From assembly GCA_000827265.1 (NCBI GenBank), contig KN834749.1, positions 361,500 to 425,499 on the forward strand: a stretch of 64,000 nucleotides of DNA, written 5' to 3'. Below are positions 44,764-55,709 of this stretch, in pieces; the first letter of the stretch is position 1; each line of letters begins with the position of its first letter. Below the pieces are notes generated by a model. The model was not told where the DNA came from and did no database searches. It saw only the letters and a list, made by a program, of their open reading frames with translations. The DNA is from Collybiopsis luxurians FD-317 M1 (taxonomy: Eukaryota; Basidiomycota; Agaricomycetes; Agaricales; Omphalotaceae). Both the position numbers and the translations under genes were made by a program.

Positions 44764-47565
44764 ATGTCGACCTGCTCTCACATCGATCAACTTGCACGCT
44801 TGCAACCTCCAAAATTATCGCAATCTGTTCATCGAGAAGAATGTACCCAGTGTTTCGACAGTCAGGTAATCTTATCCACTTTCATTGCTGCTTATACTCG
44901 GTCTGAAATTTTATAGGATTCTCCGCTAGGAATTGACGTCTGCTTGACATGCTTCAACGGCGGCTGCCTCGCTGAAGAAAGGCATCACGCCCTGACGCAT
45001 CATCGGAAATCGGGTCATCAGTTTACGGTGAACGTGAAGAGAAAGCTGAAGCCTTCAGCCCAGCGTGTCGGTATTCTCCAGTTTCATGATCATATCAAAT
45101 ATCAAGTGTTGTTTTTAGGCCCAAGATGAAGAACCTCCTGCAAAAATGACCAAACTTGCCATCGTCGAAGAACGCGAAGAAGACAAGTACGAGTTTATCA
45201 CAACAGTGAAATGCTGGAAATGTGAGGCAGAGATCAGCAAAAATGAGCCCAAAGTAACTATATACCTTCATGGGTCATATTGTTCTCCTTATTTTAACTC
45301 TCTCAGATAAACTCTCTCGTTTCTGCGGTCATGCAATCGCTTTCTTCTGCGCGTCAATCCGAAGTCCAAGCATGGGAAGAGGAAATTCTTGCTTGCGAGC
45401 ACACACTTACGCTCAGCCAGCATTCCACCGGGCCCATCCCTGCTGCAGGTCTTGCACATTGCTCTTCCTGCGATCTCAAAGAAAATCTTTGGCTTTGTCT
45501 TACCTGTGGCTCTCTCGGCTGCGGTAGGCAACAGTACGGGGGGACAGGCGGCAACGGACACGGTCTTTCTCACTTTGACCAAAGCCAACACCCCATCAGT
45601 GTCAAGCTCGGTACCATCACTCCCGAAGGAAATGCAGATATTTACTGCTACGCCTGCAATGACGCTAAATTGGATCCTTCTCTTGCCACTCATCTCGCCG
45701 CATTTGGTATCAATGTTGCCACTCAACAGAAGACGGAAAAGAGCATGACTGAGTTACAGATTGAACACAACCTCAAATATGACTTCAGCCTTATCTCTGA
45801 GGACGGAAAGGCCCTGCAACCTGTATTTGGTCCTGGGCTGACCGGATTGAAGAATTTAGGGAACAGCTGTTATATGGCCTCTGTTCTTCAAACGATTTTC
45901 GCGATTCCTGCATTCCAGGAACGATATCAGCAGAACGAGAACATAAAATCCCATGCGGAAACATGTCCTGAACCTCTTCCTGCTGATTGCGTCGAGTGCC
46001 AGATGCACAAGGTCGCTGATGGACTGTTGAGTGGAAGATATGCCAAACCCGCTAGCCACTACTCTTCTGTGCCAACGGGCGGAGACATCGAGACGCCCGT
46101 GGTATTCCAAGATGGCCTCAAACCAAGCACCTTCAAAGCCCTCATCGGAAAGGGCCATGAAGAATTTGCGACAATGAGACAGCAGGATTCGGAAGAGTTT
46201 TTCGGTCATTTAATAAATGTTATTCGAAGGGACGGGAAGAAGTATACCGAAAGAGCTGCCCAAGGTAGCACCGTTTCGTAATTTCTTTCTTCATTCAAGC
46301 TCACTCGTTACCCCTTCCCCCAGATCCAACTCAAATATTCACTTACGCCACAGAACAGCGGCTTCAGTGCACCAATTGTAACAAGGTTCGATACAGAGTC
46401 GATAGCACCGACGTACTCTCAATATCGGTTCCTGCTGTAGCAAAGGGTAAGGATGCCGATGAGAAGATACTGTACGAAGACGTAGCTCTGTGGAGCTGTA
46501 TTGAAGCACTGGGCATTGAAGAAGCGCTCGAAGGATACAATTGTCCGTCATGCAGGAAACCAGTGAGGGCGGTCAAGTAAGTGGTGTTCAAGCCAATGTA
46601 CGATCGAATGCCTGATCCGTAGGTCCAACAGACAGAATCTATTCGCATCCTTCCCCGAACTTCTGGTTGTCCATGCTAAAAAGTTCCAGTTGGTGAATTG
46701 GGTACCGGCGAAACTTGGTAAATATATTGCGCCTAGACTTGACCCCAGATTTCTGACTCTATTTCTGCAGATATTCCGCTCATTCTTCCCGAAAATGACG
46801 AGCTGCAGTTTGAAGAAGCGCATCTCGGAAAAGGCTTGAGGGAAGGTGAGGAGGAGTTGCCAGAAGACAAACCTGGTAGGTCTCTTCCTTCGCCTCCTCT
46901 AACATCAACTAATGTAGAACAGACTCGGGTCTCCCAGAATTCAACGAAGCTGCCCTGGCTCAACTACAAGCAATGGGTTTTCCTCTCATTCGGTGTCAGA
47001 AGGCGCTGCTTGCCACAGGAAACAGCGACCCCGAGGCTGCTATGGAGTGGCTTTTTGGGCATATGGAAGATCCTGATATTGACTCTCCCATTCAATCCAC
47101 CTCTGAGTCTGCAGCCGAGGTTTCTCCTGAGCAGATCAGCATGCTCGGAGACATGGGCTTTACTGCTGCCCAGGCAAAGAAGGCGTTACGCGAAACGGTG
47201 AGTCCATATCACGTTATATCTGCAGCGCGATACAGATGAGGTGAATCTATACTTAGGGAGGAAACATGGAACGCGCAGTCGAATGGTTATTCAGCCATCC
47301 AGAAGGCTCCGGCGAGGACAGTGCGCCTGCCTCTGGTACTACGACTCCTCTAGTACCAGGATCAAAAAACGTCCCTGCTCGCTACCGCCTTAAAGCGTTC
47401 ATCTCACACAAGGGGCCATCAGTGCATTCGGGGCACTATGTTGCGCATATTCGGGTTGGGGATCAGTGGGTACTGTTTAACGATGAGAAAGTTGTCAAGG
47501 CAGATGCGGAGAGCGTGGCGGAACTGAAGAAGCTGGCGTATTTGTATTTCTTCGAGAAGGACTGA
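44764..47565 (+). CDS. Ubiquitin C-terminal hydrolase, Ubp14/USP5 type
   Basis: Enzymes of this type disassemble free unanchored polyubiquitin chains and so recycle ubiquitin. The order seen is: a first zinc-finger-like segment (TCSHIDQLARL, ECTQCFDS, DVCLTCFNGGC), then the ZnF-UBP with CEHTLTLSQ, HCSSCDLKENLWLCL and HGLSHFDQSQHPIS. The catalytic Cys box LKNLGNSCYMASVLQTIF, two UBA domains (LAQLQAMGFPLIRCQKALL and ISMLGDMGFTAAQAKKAL) inside the protease fold, and the His box VHSGHYVAHIRVGDQWVLFN follow. About nine exons give around 790 residues, as in the family. The start at 44764 is the first ATG downstream of the 100-base divergent promoter. All catalytic residues are present. Confidence 0.93.
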
Positions 47566-47672
47566 GAAGGGAAGCAGTAATGATTATTTGCATGTACGAT
47601 ATAGAATTACGATCATCGAAGAGTTCGTGGCCGCTTGAATATTCCTTGCTTTGACATCGTGGCAAATTTCGC

Positions 47673-49755
47673 ATGTCCTTTTCGTCCCTCCCCTCGGAAA
47701 TCTATGCCGCTGTCATAGATCAACTCGATGAATATGAAGCCCAGCCAATCATCCTCGCCTTAACTAGAGCCATTCCGGCCATATCCCAACACCAGCTTTT
47801 TCGCCGAATCAGGTTCGCAAACGCAACTCAGCTGGCACCATTCTATCAGCGAATTCAACAGGCAGACGATCCCTGCAAATGGGTTCAAATATTCTTGTTA
47901 GAAACATGGATTGCTGATGCAGAACTTACGTTGAACATATTAAGTTTACTCCCTAATCTCCACACATTATCTATTTGGATTGGACCAAAGAACATCACTC
48001 CAGAGCATCTGGAAGAACTTTTTTCAATAGACCGAAAAGGAAGATATTTGAAATGTGTAGACAACTTGCGCTATTTATCTCTAAGGTTTAGACCCTAGTG
48101 AGTGGTCAGGGCTGATATTTGCTTCGTTGAATCCTAATAGCTTGGACAGTGTACAGAAAGCGACTTATCATCAGTTTCTTAGTGTGTGTGATCTCGCACT
48201 TCGAGTTATTGATTCTTGTGTGGCTAACATAATTCAGGGTTCCTACTTCGACTCGACTCTAGAAGCATTATCACGTTGGTTTGCAGGACAGCTTCCTACC
48301 TTATCCATCGTTCAAGATCCCCTTACGAACGAGTCTGGCACAAGCGATGGTTCAGAAGTCAGTCCTCCGGGACAGTTTTCTCTAGGACTTCCTCAGCGCA
48401 CTCTAGCTGCAGGGTTTGCCCAACCTATCGTGTTCTTCAAACTCGAAGCAGCGTTTCCAAGTCTTCTCCGTTCGTCATATTTTCGTCTCCCTCTCAGGTC
48501 CCTTCGTCTACGTTTTCCTTCGAGGAACGTCGTCCGATCTCTAACACAAGCTCCGCTTCCTCAGCCACCGTCTTACGGTGCCTCCATCGCTGCAGGATCA
48601 ATACCGTCCAAGAAGTACGCTCGTCCTGTGACCAATGCACATTTATCTCCAACCCCGTATCTCACTTTTCTCGATCTTTCAACATGTCTTATCACCGAAA
48701 GCTCTATTTCTGAAATACTAGGTCATTATCCTTTCCTTACGCGTCTGGTTTTGGATGATTGCGCCATTCTGCGAATCGGTGATATTGCTGTAAGAGATAA
48801 TTCCAGCGAATGGGGTAATGTTGCGTCAAGATGTGCAGTTGCTGGAATTGGAAAAGCTAAGGAGGGGGAGAAGAAAGTCAATGCTTGGCTTGATACCCTC
48901 AAGGAGCGAGAGCGAGTAAAAAAACCGAATCGGAAAGGGTCGAAGGAAGAAACCACCAAACGCAGTAAAGGCAGGAAGGGCCCAGGTGCAGCTACCATCC
49001 CCCTCCGCAAGGACAATACAATGCCTTCTCTTCCATCTGGCCCGATGTCTACCCCTTCGGAAGGGAACGACTACTCTTCTACCTTACCTTCGCGCATCCG
49101 AATTCTACCTCCTTCTCCGACTCTGCGGCACTTCACCGCGACTCTCTACGTCCCTCAATCACTCATTCCTGTGGGTGGATCGGAAACAGGAACTCTCTCG
49201 CAGGACATTCAAGCGCGCTTACTTGAGAATATCCATAACGAGTGGGAAAGAGGATGGGCCGAAGGTCTAAGCCAACTTGTCAAAGTCCGCGAGCGTCTGC
49301 GGATGAGCTGGCGGAACAAGTTGGTGCGCGTTATGCGGTTTGCGCCTCCTGATGTCAATAATCTGGGGGCTAGATTGGAGACTCTTTCGCTCGCAGACTC
49401 AAATTCGAAACTTTTTGAAAGTGAAAATGAGGATGCTGAACAGACGGTCGTGGAAGATTATCTTGGAGGGCTGATAGATGTTACAAGTGAATCGGAGTTT
49501 GACGTGGGGGTGGACCATGCTGCTGCGTCCTCCTTGTTCTTCGAGACTAACTCGGACGCCCTTTCCTCTTCCATTGTCGGAATTGAAAAACCGCCTGTGC
49601 TGTGTTTGGCGGGGACTACAAGAAATGAAGAATTATCAGCGGTAGATTTACTCTTAGCCAATAGCGACGGAACAGTTGCTGTGCGGGGACTGGCTCATAC
49701 ATCCGGATGTGCACACGAATTCGGGAGAAAGCTTTGGCGAGATGGCATAGATTGA
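47673..49755 (+). CDS. F-box-like protein of unknown function
   Basis: Two exons (47673-48097, 48141-49755) give about 679 residues. The N-terminus SLPSEIYAAVIDQLD is F-box-like, and a LRR-like stretch follows (LNILSLLPNLHTLSIWI, LTFLDLSTCLITESSISEIL, LTRLVLDDC). A Lys-rich disordered segment (about residues 390-430) and an acidic tail complete it. F-box proteins with LRRs recruit substrates to SCF ubiquitin ligases, but the family is large and this one has no named relative that I recognise. Joining the exons restores RPYLDSVQKATYHQF. The gene follows the deubiquitinase on the same strand with 107 bases between stop and start. Confidence 0.65.
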
Positions 49756-49862
49756 TCATGGTTTTGCTTGTGTAATATTATTGGTTTCTAGAATTAATTT
49801 TCTTGGAAAAAGGGAAGACATACCAAGGCGGAATATGTGGCTATATACCTTTTTTTTGAAAT

Positions 49863-49879
49863 CAAAAAAAAAAAAAAAA
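49863..49879 (-). terminator. RNA polymerase III terminator of the tRNA gene
   Basis: A run of A on the plus strand is a run of T in the tRNA's reading direction, 17 bases past the mature 3' end. Such T runs stop RNA polymerase III. Confidence 0.6.
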
Positions 49880-49895
49880 GATTTAAAAATGCAAG

Positions 49896-49987
49896 AACCG
49901 ACGACGGGGATCGAACCCGCAACTTCAGCCTTAGCCTGCTTATATAAGCATTAGGAAAGCTACGCGCTACCATTGCGCCACGCCGGC
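49896..49987 (-). tRNA. tRNA-Arg(CCT) with intron
   Basis: On the minus strand the sequence folds into a cloverleaf. The acceptor is GCCGGCG with CGTCGGT. The D arm is GCGC AATGGTA GCGC. The anticodon stem TAGCT/GGCTG has the loop TTCCTAA after removing an intron of about 20 bases next to base 37. The T arm is GCGGG TTCGATC CCCGT. Anticodon CCT reads AGG (Arg). The intron contains the perfect palindrome TGCTTATATAAGCA. The T-loop and D-arm serve as the B and A boxes of the polymerase III promoter. Several wobble pairs are present in the acceptor stem. No CCA is encoded, as normal in eukaryotes. Confidence 0.85.
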
Positions 49988-50940
49988 TTGTTAAATCGCA
50001 TTAGTTTTCCAACAATTCATAGCACTGCCTAAATTTTCTGATGCTTCCCATCTTGCATTCAACTCCAATGTATGTCAATACTGCTACCAGCAGATAAATA
50101 ATGTACGACCCAAAACTACGAATACAAAGGCAATTACAAAACGCTTCGTATTCAACTCTACACAGGACCATTCAGCTAAGGCTTCCCCGTAAATCCACAG
50201 ACTTTCAAAACGAAACTCCATGGCAAGGTACCCAAACTGCTGATATTCCACGAACGTAACAGGCATCGAGCGTATGAACTTCCGCGAGCGGAGAACCGAA
50301 GCCTTGACTAGTTTGTGGGAGAAGAAGTAAGACTTTCACTGAGTATTTTGTTCGAGCAAAGAATCGGTTGGGTATACAGAAGTAAGGATAGAAAAATTTA
50401 TTGCGTGAGCTTTTATGATCCTAATCTGTGACCCTAGATTAGGGTTAGAAGCGCGGACCGGCCGAAAAAAGAGCCCACCCAGCCAGAGTGGCCGATGTGG
50501 GACAGGGAAATATTGAGACAGTGCATAAGCCTGAGCCTATACAAGCCACAGATACCCTCTGTATGGACAAGGTCGCCGTGCTATGAAGGATCTCTACAGC
50601 CCACAGACCCGGGTACATGAAGGGGCCTGTGCCATCAAGGTAAGTATGAGGTGTTACGATGTTTCTGAGTTCAATTTATACTCTGCAAGGATGCGCACGG
50701 ACCAGTCACGTTTCTTAGTGTCAACCTGCCTGTAAAAATTCAATGAATAAAAGAAACCAGACAAGTTCTGAGCGACACGTCTATGGTTGTAGGTCTCGCA
50801 TACTTAGTAGGCATGCACCTATAAATTGAAAAATTTGTATTTGCGGAATCTAAAATGCTTTCTTCACTTATCTTATCTTATCCGTAAACTCTATGACGTC
50901 TTCATTCCAGCTGTGCGTTCATCGTTCGTCTGTAACCATC
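49988..50940. other. Intergenic region of 0.95 kb
   Basis: I see no gene. A small hairpin (CTAATCT/AGATTAG at 50421-50427 and 50436-50442) is followed by a short TTAGGGTTAG stretch. This is only 10 bases and is not a telomere. Confidence 0.45.
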
Positions 50941-52596
50941 ATGTCCTCGCCCCCTTCCAACCACCCCGATGAGCCAGATCAGGCCACTGATCCCACTAGT
51001 CAATCCGATTCTTCCAACAACCCAACCCTGCCCAAAGCCAAAATATCTGCTTTTGCCCGCTTCAAAACATTCACAACTAGCGGATTTAAATCTTCTCCCG
51101 AACCGTCATTTCCTCCTACTAATTGGGACTTGTCTGAATCTCCGCAAAGTGGTTCTGGTGCCTCCGACTGGGACCGTAAGGCGGAACAATACAAAGCCGG
51201 ATTGGACAAGTGGAGAGAAGAGGTAAAAGCCATCAACCTTAAGGAAAAGCAGAATGCCGAGGCTGGTGCTGTAGAGGGAGGTAATGGATCTGCCGAAACC
51301 CAACCGGATAGTAGCATCGATCAGGATCCACCTGATTCTCGTACTTTGGCGATGAAGATCAAGACGCTGATTGACGAGAAATTCACTTTCGGCACGGGGA
51401 CGGGGAAGAGTAGTCAGAGCGCTCCTTCAACTCCAGGCGCTTCTGCAAGCTCACCCAACGCGAATGCTTCTGGTCCTGTAACCCCTGCTGAAAACGCAAA
51501 CTCGTCAGGCTCGATTTTTGGCGGTCTCGATGCGACACTAGCCAAGTTCCTTTCTTCCGAAACCATTATGAATGGTGAAGTAGGAAAAGGACTCGAGAAA
51601 GGACGTGAAAGCGTCTGGGCCATGCTGGATAAGCTGGGTGCGATAGCTGGTGCGACCGATCCATCCCCTAGCAAAGCTCCCGGAACCAGCAGCGCGGCTG
51701 ATAAAGGTAAAGGAAGAGCGACGGAACAAGACCAATCCAGTGTACCCCCGGCTGTCGATAGGGAAGACGATAGGGAGGACGACGGTATCATGATGTACAC
51801 GCCTCTACAGCCAACCAAGGATCTGGAGCCAGAGATTGCGGAATCTGAGCTCTCGTACGTGGACAGTGAAGATCAATCCTCATCCTCGGCAAGCACATCT
51901 CAGACCCCAGCTAAACCAGCTTCTCCGGCTGCTCCGCAGCCAACCAAAAGAACAGTCCCTAAACCGAAACGAACGTTTTATCCATCTTCTACCAAACTTT
52001 CTTTACAAGTTACTTGGTGGGGGTATCGCCTTTACCTCCCCCCTCCCATCATAGCTCAGCTATCGTCTGCCCACATTGCCGCTGCAAAGCGCGGTGCGAT
52101 GATCACTGCCGCTCTTAAATGGCTCATCGACCAAATACCCTTGATGGTGATTCCCCCACAGATGAGAGCGAGTGTTTTGATGCTCAAGCGAGTATCACCT
52201 TATTTGGGGTATGTCGGTGCTTTCGTCGCTTGGTCCTGGGGCCGGGTGCAATCGAATGATCAAGGCCAAGGAGTAGTGCTCACTGCTACGTGGCTCCTGC
52301 CTATTGCAATTCTCCCTGCACCTTGGGACTTTGAGGTTCATGGTCGTCCTAGAGATGCTGAGGGTCAGATGCTGGCAAATGATGCTGCCCCAACGAGAAA
52401 TACGAATCGGGTAGAACAACCTGGCGAAGCGTCGACTACGACTACGACAACTACAGTAGACGCGGATACACCGAAGCCAGACACTGAGTCAAAGACAGCG
52501 ACTCCTTCGACTGATAGGCCGAGTCTTTTTTCTTCCGCTAGTCGTCGTTGGAAGAGTCTGAGGAGCACATCGACTAAAGAAAAAGGTTCCGATTGA
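50941..52596 (+). CDS. Ser/Pro-rich protein of unknown function with a hydrophobic core
   Basis: This intronless frame of about 551 residues opens with MSSPPSNHPDEPDQ. The first two-thirds are Ser/Ala/Asp-rich and probably disordered, except two helical stretches (WDRKAEQYKAGLDKWREEVK and KGLEKGRESVWAMLDKLGA). A compact C-terminal domain begins at KRTFYPSSTKLSLQVTWW and includes GYRLYLPPPIIAQLSSAHIA and LLPIAILPAPWDF, with moderately hydrophobic segments. No named domain is recognised. The frame begins 16 codons further upstream; 50941 is preferred because the upstream codons look like leader. Basidiomycete-specific is the likely status. Confidence 0.6.
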   Translation: MSSPPSNHPDEPDQATDPTSQSDSSNNPTLPKAKISAFARFKTFTTSGFKSSPEPSFPPTNWDLSESPQSGSGASDWDRKAEQYKAGLDKWREEVKAINLKEKQNAEAGAVEGGNGSAETQPDSSIDQDPPDSRTLAMKIKTLIDEKFTFGTGTGKSSQSAPSTPGASASSPNANASGPVTPAENANSSGSIFGGLDATLAKFLSSETIMNGEVGKGLEKGRESVWAMLDKLGAIAGATDPSPSKAPGTSSAADKGKGRATEQDQSSVPPAVDREDDREDDGIMMYTPLQPTKDLEPEIAESELSYVDSEDQSSSSASTSQTPAKPASPAAPQPTKRTVPKPKRTFYPSSTKLSLQVTWWGYRLYLPPPIIAQLSSAHIAAAKRGAMITAALKWLIDQIPLMVIPPQMRASVLMLKRVSPYLGYVGAFVAWSWGRVQSNDQGQGVVLTATWLLPIAILPAPWDFEVHGRPRDAEGQMLANDAAPTRNTNRVEQPGEASTTTTTTTVDADTPKPDTESKTATPSTDRPSLFSSASRRWKSLRSTSTKEKGSD

Positions 52597-52836
52597 ATTC
52601 GCGATGTTGCCAAATTTTCTTTTTGAACAAATTGCCCCTACGGCTGTACTATTGAACAATGGAATTATGCATAGGATTGTTTCTATTGACACTGCGGATG
52701 GGTTTATGTATCATTAGTTTCTTGTAATATCCACTCGGTCAAAGCGAATTTTACAACTTTCGTCGCTTGGAATAACCTGTTTGTATAGATACGTAGGTAA
52801 TAAAATTTAGCAATACAAGACTTGATAGCACCATCA
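52597..52836. other. Short convergent 3' region
   Basis: This is the interval between two convergent stops, with no coding signal. Confidence 0.5.
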
Positions 52837-54212
52837 TCATCGACCCATGTCCATTGCGTTCCCGCCTTGTATTGGCCATGTAACCTGGGACGAAGGAGAG
52901 AGCTGCTGATTGGTCCATAGGGCAGAGCTCTGTGAGGGAAGGGGTCCACCTCTTCCGGGATTGGTACTCCAAGCGCCCCTAGGCTGTGTTGGCTGAACAA
53001 ACCGCTGAGTTATCCTTGGTCCTCCTGCCTGTGCGCCTGTTCTGAGCGTCGGAAGCTCCATTGAACGTTGTAAAGGTGCACCGCCCGACATGGACATCTC
53101 CTGATTGTATTGCGGAGGCGGTTGGTTCCCTGGGTTTCCAGGATTCTTCGGAGCTTCCCACATGAACGCCTGATTGTTGTGAATGCTCATATTCGTGAAG
53201 CCTCGGTCCCATTGTTCTCCGTTGCCCGCTGAAAGGTGTCCTGATGCATCTCGTCTCCGATCTTTGAGTTCAGGATGACGACCCCGATTCATTCGTTGTA
53301 TCTCCGCCTCCATGTCGATCCCCGACTCTGCGATAGTTTCTGGATCAATTCCTAGTATCTTGCGAAGCTGCTCGTTCTCCTTTTCCAGTCTAGCTATTTC
53401 TGATTCCCTTTCCGACGCCCAATCTGGTCCAAGTTGAAGGTCGAGGTAGGGCGAGTCTTTGTCCGGTCCTGCGAGGGTGTCGATTAATGCCAACACCTCT
53501 GCGGGGTCTACATAGCCATCATGTTCTGCTGTATTGGGATCGAGGTGAAGATCGCCGGCCATGGCCAATAAAAGATCTCGGATGTAACGGGAAATACGCT
53601 GCAGGGATTGTGTCATGTTGGCGGTAGACGCCAATTCGGAAGAGATATCCTGTGTTTGACGTGCAAGTATGAGGGCTTCGTAATGTCGTGTCAATGTTGA
53701 TTCATGTCGCTGTGCAGCAAGCTGATGTAGAATGAGTTGATGGAAAAGGAGAAGAAGACGGAGGAAAGGCGCACAGAGTGGTTGCGAAACTTGACCATGA
53801 TAGTCTCGAGGGTTGATTCATATTCTTTGAGCAACATGCTGAGCTGCCTGTTCTCGTGTTTCAAAGTTTGGTTTTCGATAATTATTTGAGCGTTTGTGCG
53901 TTCGAGTTCAGATTCAAAAAATTCTAAGGAATGATGCTCAGATTTTGGAAGGGAAGCAGCAGTTTTGGAATCTATACCTCTGGAGAGGTCGACATTGACT
54001 CTTCTCAATGTAAAACCCGAGTTGGTTTCTGCTGCTTCTGACTTGAAAATTCACACTCTATCAGCAGTTTTGCCAGGATTCGATCCACCCTGACGGCCTA
54101 CCTTTAATACATTTGATTGACCGAGGAGAGTTTTGGTAATTTTTTGGTTATGCGAGAGCTGGTCGCTGAGTTCGCTGATGAGGTGCCATAATCGGACAAA
54201 GTCTCCGTCCAT
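52837..54212 (-). CDS. Coiled-coil protein of the SIKE/FGFR1OP2 type
   Basis: The first exon (54102-54212) encodes [20 protein letters not shown]. Exons for [12 protein letters not shown], then [40 protein letters not shown] and [16 protein letters not shown] follow. Two coiled-coil blocks are clear, with [20 protein letters not shown] near residue 200. The C-terminal 100 residues are Pro/Gly/Gln-rich and disordered. The pattern NQTL..EN+QLS.LLKEYE...E...KFR is that of the SIKE/FGFR1OP2 family, whose members belong to STRIPAK kinase-phosphatase complexes. A 54-base intron (53924-53977) is stop-free and of length 3n, so both forms stay in frame; the spliced form [12 protein letters not shown] fits better. 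Family assignment is from memory of the pattern and should be checked. Confidence 0.6.
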
Positions 54213-54832
54213 TGTGGCGGGAAATGAGCAGGGAAAGAAAACACAACGCGTCCGGATCGCGTCCACGTTCCCACAATCACCACATTCAGCTCTTGGGTTT
54301 CAATAAAATCTCATTCAAATGCTGTAGTATCCTCGAGGCAAATTTGTCAAGTACCCAGGTAAAAAGCATGTCTTATTATCTTTGAAAGTTAAGCTAGCTA
54401 GGGTGACAGATCACAAAGTTTACAGCCATGATACATAATATTCTTTGGTGCACAGTCTACTAGTTTTTACGGCCGAGCACCGGGGATGGTGGACTGATGA
54501 AGAATGTCATGGAGACTCCCCAATGAAATGGCGGACCGCTCGAGTCAAAAGGCAGAGCTGATTTTAATTCCCACGGTAGTAGTACTCGCAATTCTGCCAT
54601 TCGACATTTTTGTCTTGTCCTGTAATATCATCTCAAAAATCCACTCACTTCCTGGATCCTTGCCCTCATAAATCTACCTATCATAGCTTTTTAAACTTTT
54701 CTTCTCTCCTCCGTTTCTCTTCTCTTCCTTGATCCGTAACCCACTGCTCCAGTCACATCCCCCCCAACTGCGGCTCAGTCCCCACTTTCCAATCCAGTTT
54801 TTTCTCTCCAGTTCTCCCCGGAATCCACTTCA
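54213..54832. promoter_or_regulatory. Divergent promoter region of 620 bases
   Basis: This lies between the SIKE-like and RRM-like genes. A pyrimidine-rich stretch (54690-54780) precedes the plus-strand start and could be the transcription start region. Nothing else is recognised. Confidence 0.4.
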
Positions 54833-55709
54833 ATGTCGTCACTAGCCGGCCTTTCAGCCTCTGTCACGCGAATCCTCTTTCTTACCGGTTTCCCAAAGGA
54901 ATTGAAGACCAAGGATATCCAGTCTGCATTCTCGGAATGGGAGAATGTCAGCGGAGGTTTCAAGATAAAGTGGAGGGACGATACTTCTTTATTAATCGTA
55001 TTCCAGGATGCGTCCGTCGGTGAGTACATATCAATGTCTTACACTAACAACAAGTCTTGACTTGGGTATCTCAGCTAAACGTGCATATCTGCACACTTTG
55101 GCTTATCCTCCCCCAATTCTCACTTCTCCCTCTACCAGAGTACCTGCATCTATCAGGCCTTACGACGGGGAGGACGCTCAGACTGTCATTCAAACAGTAA
55201 ACTCTCGGGGCCAGCACCCCAATCCTTCTCGTCACAACAGCAGATCCGCTTCCATCTCCGTATTTCCTACGAACCGCTCAGTTTCCGGTCCTATTCCTAC
55301 CAACGGCTTCCGTCATAACGGTTCTGCCAGCATTGCACAGCATGTTACTATTCCAGAGTATCAGTCGACTGGTGGGCGTGAGCCTTCCCCGACCCTGCCA
55401 AACATTCCTTCTCATCCAACACTCAACTCTTTGATCAGCTCTTCTTTAGGAGAAGCTGTTACCAACCCCAGCCCCCCTTCAGATCCCGCTATTCTCGCTA
55501 CCAGTCTCAATGCAGACTACAACTCCTTAGCCGGTGGACCGAGAATTGGAGACCCAGGAAAGAGGATGCTGGGTGCCGCGCTGGGCGTGAGACATCCCTC
55601 CCTGGGGCCCCGATCAGTCAATGGTAATGGAACACCACCCTCTGGTGGTGTAGACCAAGCCATGAACGCTGTGCAGAGGGCCATGGGTGGATTGGTTGTC
55701 GCCGAGTAA
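54833..55709 (+). CDS. RRM-like RNA-binding protein
   Basis: Two exons (54833-55019, 55075-55709) give about 273 residues. The N-terminal 80 residues form an RRM-like fold: ILFLTGFPKELKTKDIQSAF (beta1 and helix), FKIKWRDDTSLLIVFQDAS (beta2-beta3), then AKRAYLHTLA. The aromatic RNP1 residues of classical RRMs are not evident, so it may be a degenerate or special RRM, as in R3HCC1-like and fungal Thc1-like proteins. The remainder is Ser/Pro/Asn-rich and disordered, ending MNAVQRAMGGLVVAE. RNA binding is inferred only from the fold. The junction at the intron reads ASV|AKRAY, which is right for this domain. Confidence 0.7.

Noticed and set aside
45289..45726. 145-residue minus-strand open frame
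   Set aside because: It is antisense to the zinc-finger region of the Ubp14-like gene, with no independent support.
50436..50448. Telomere-like TTAGGGTTAG
   Set aside because: Only 10 bases, part of a small hairpin; far too short for an interstitial telomere.
54070..54100. tRNA-like T-loop GGATTCGATCC
   Set aside because: It lies inside an intron of the SIKE-like gene and no matching D arm or acceptor stem surrounds it.
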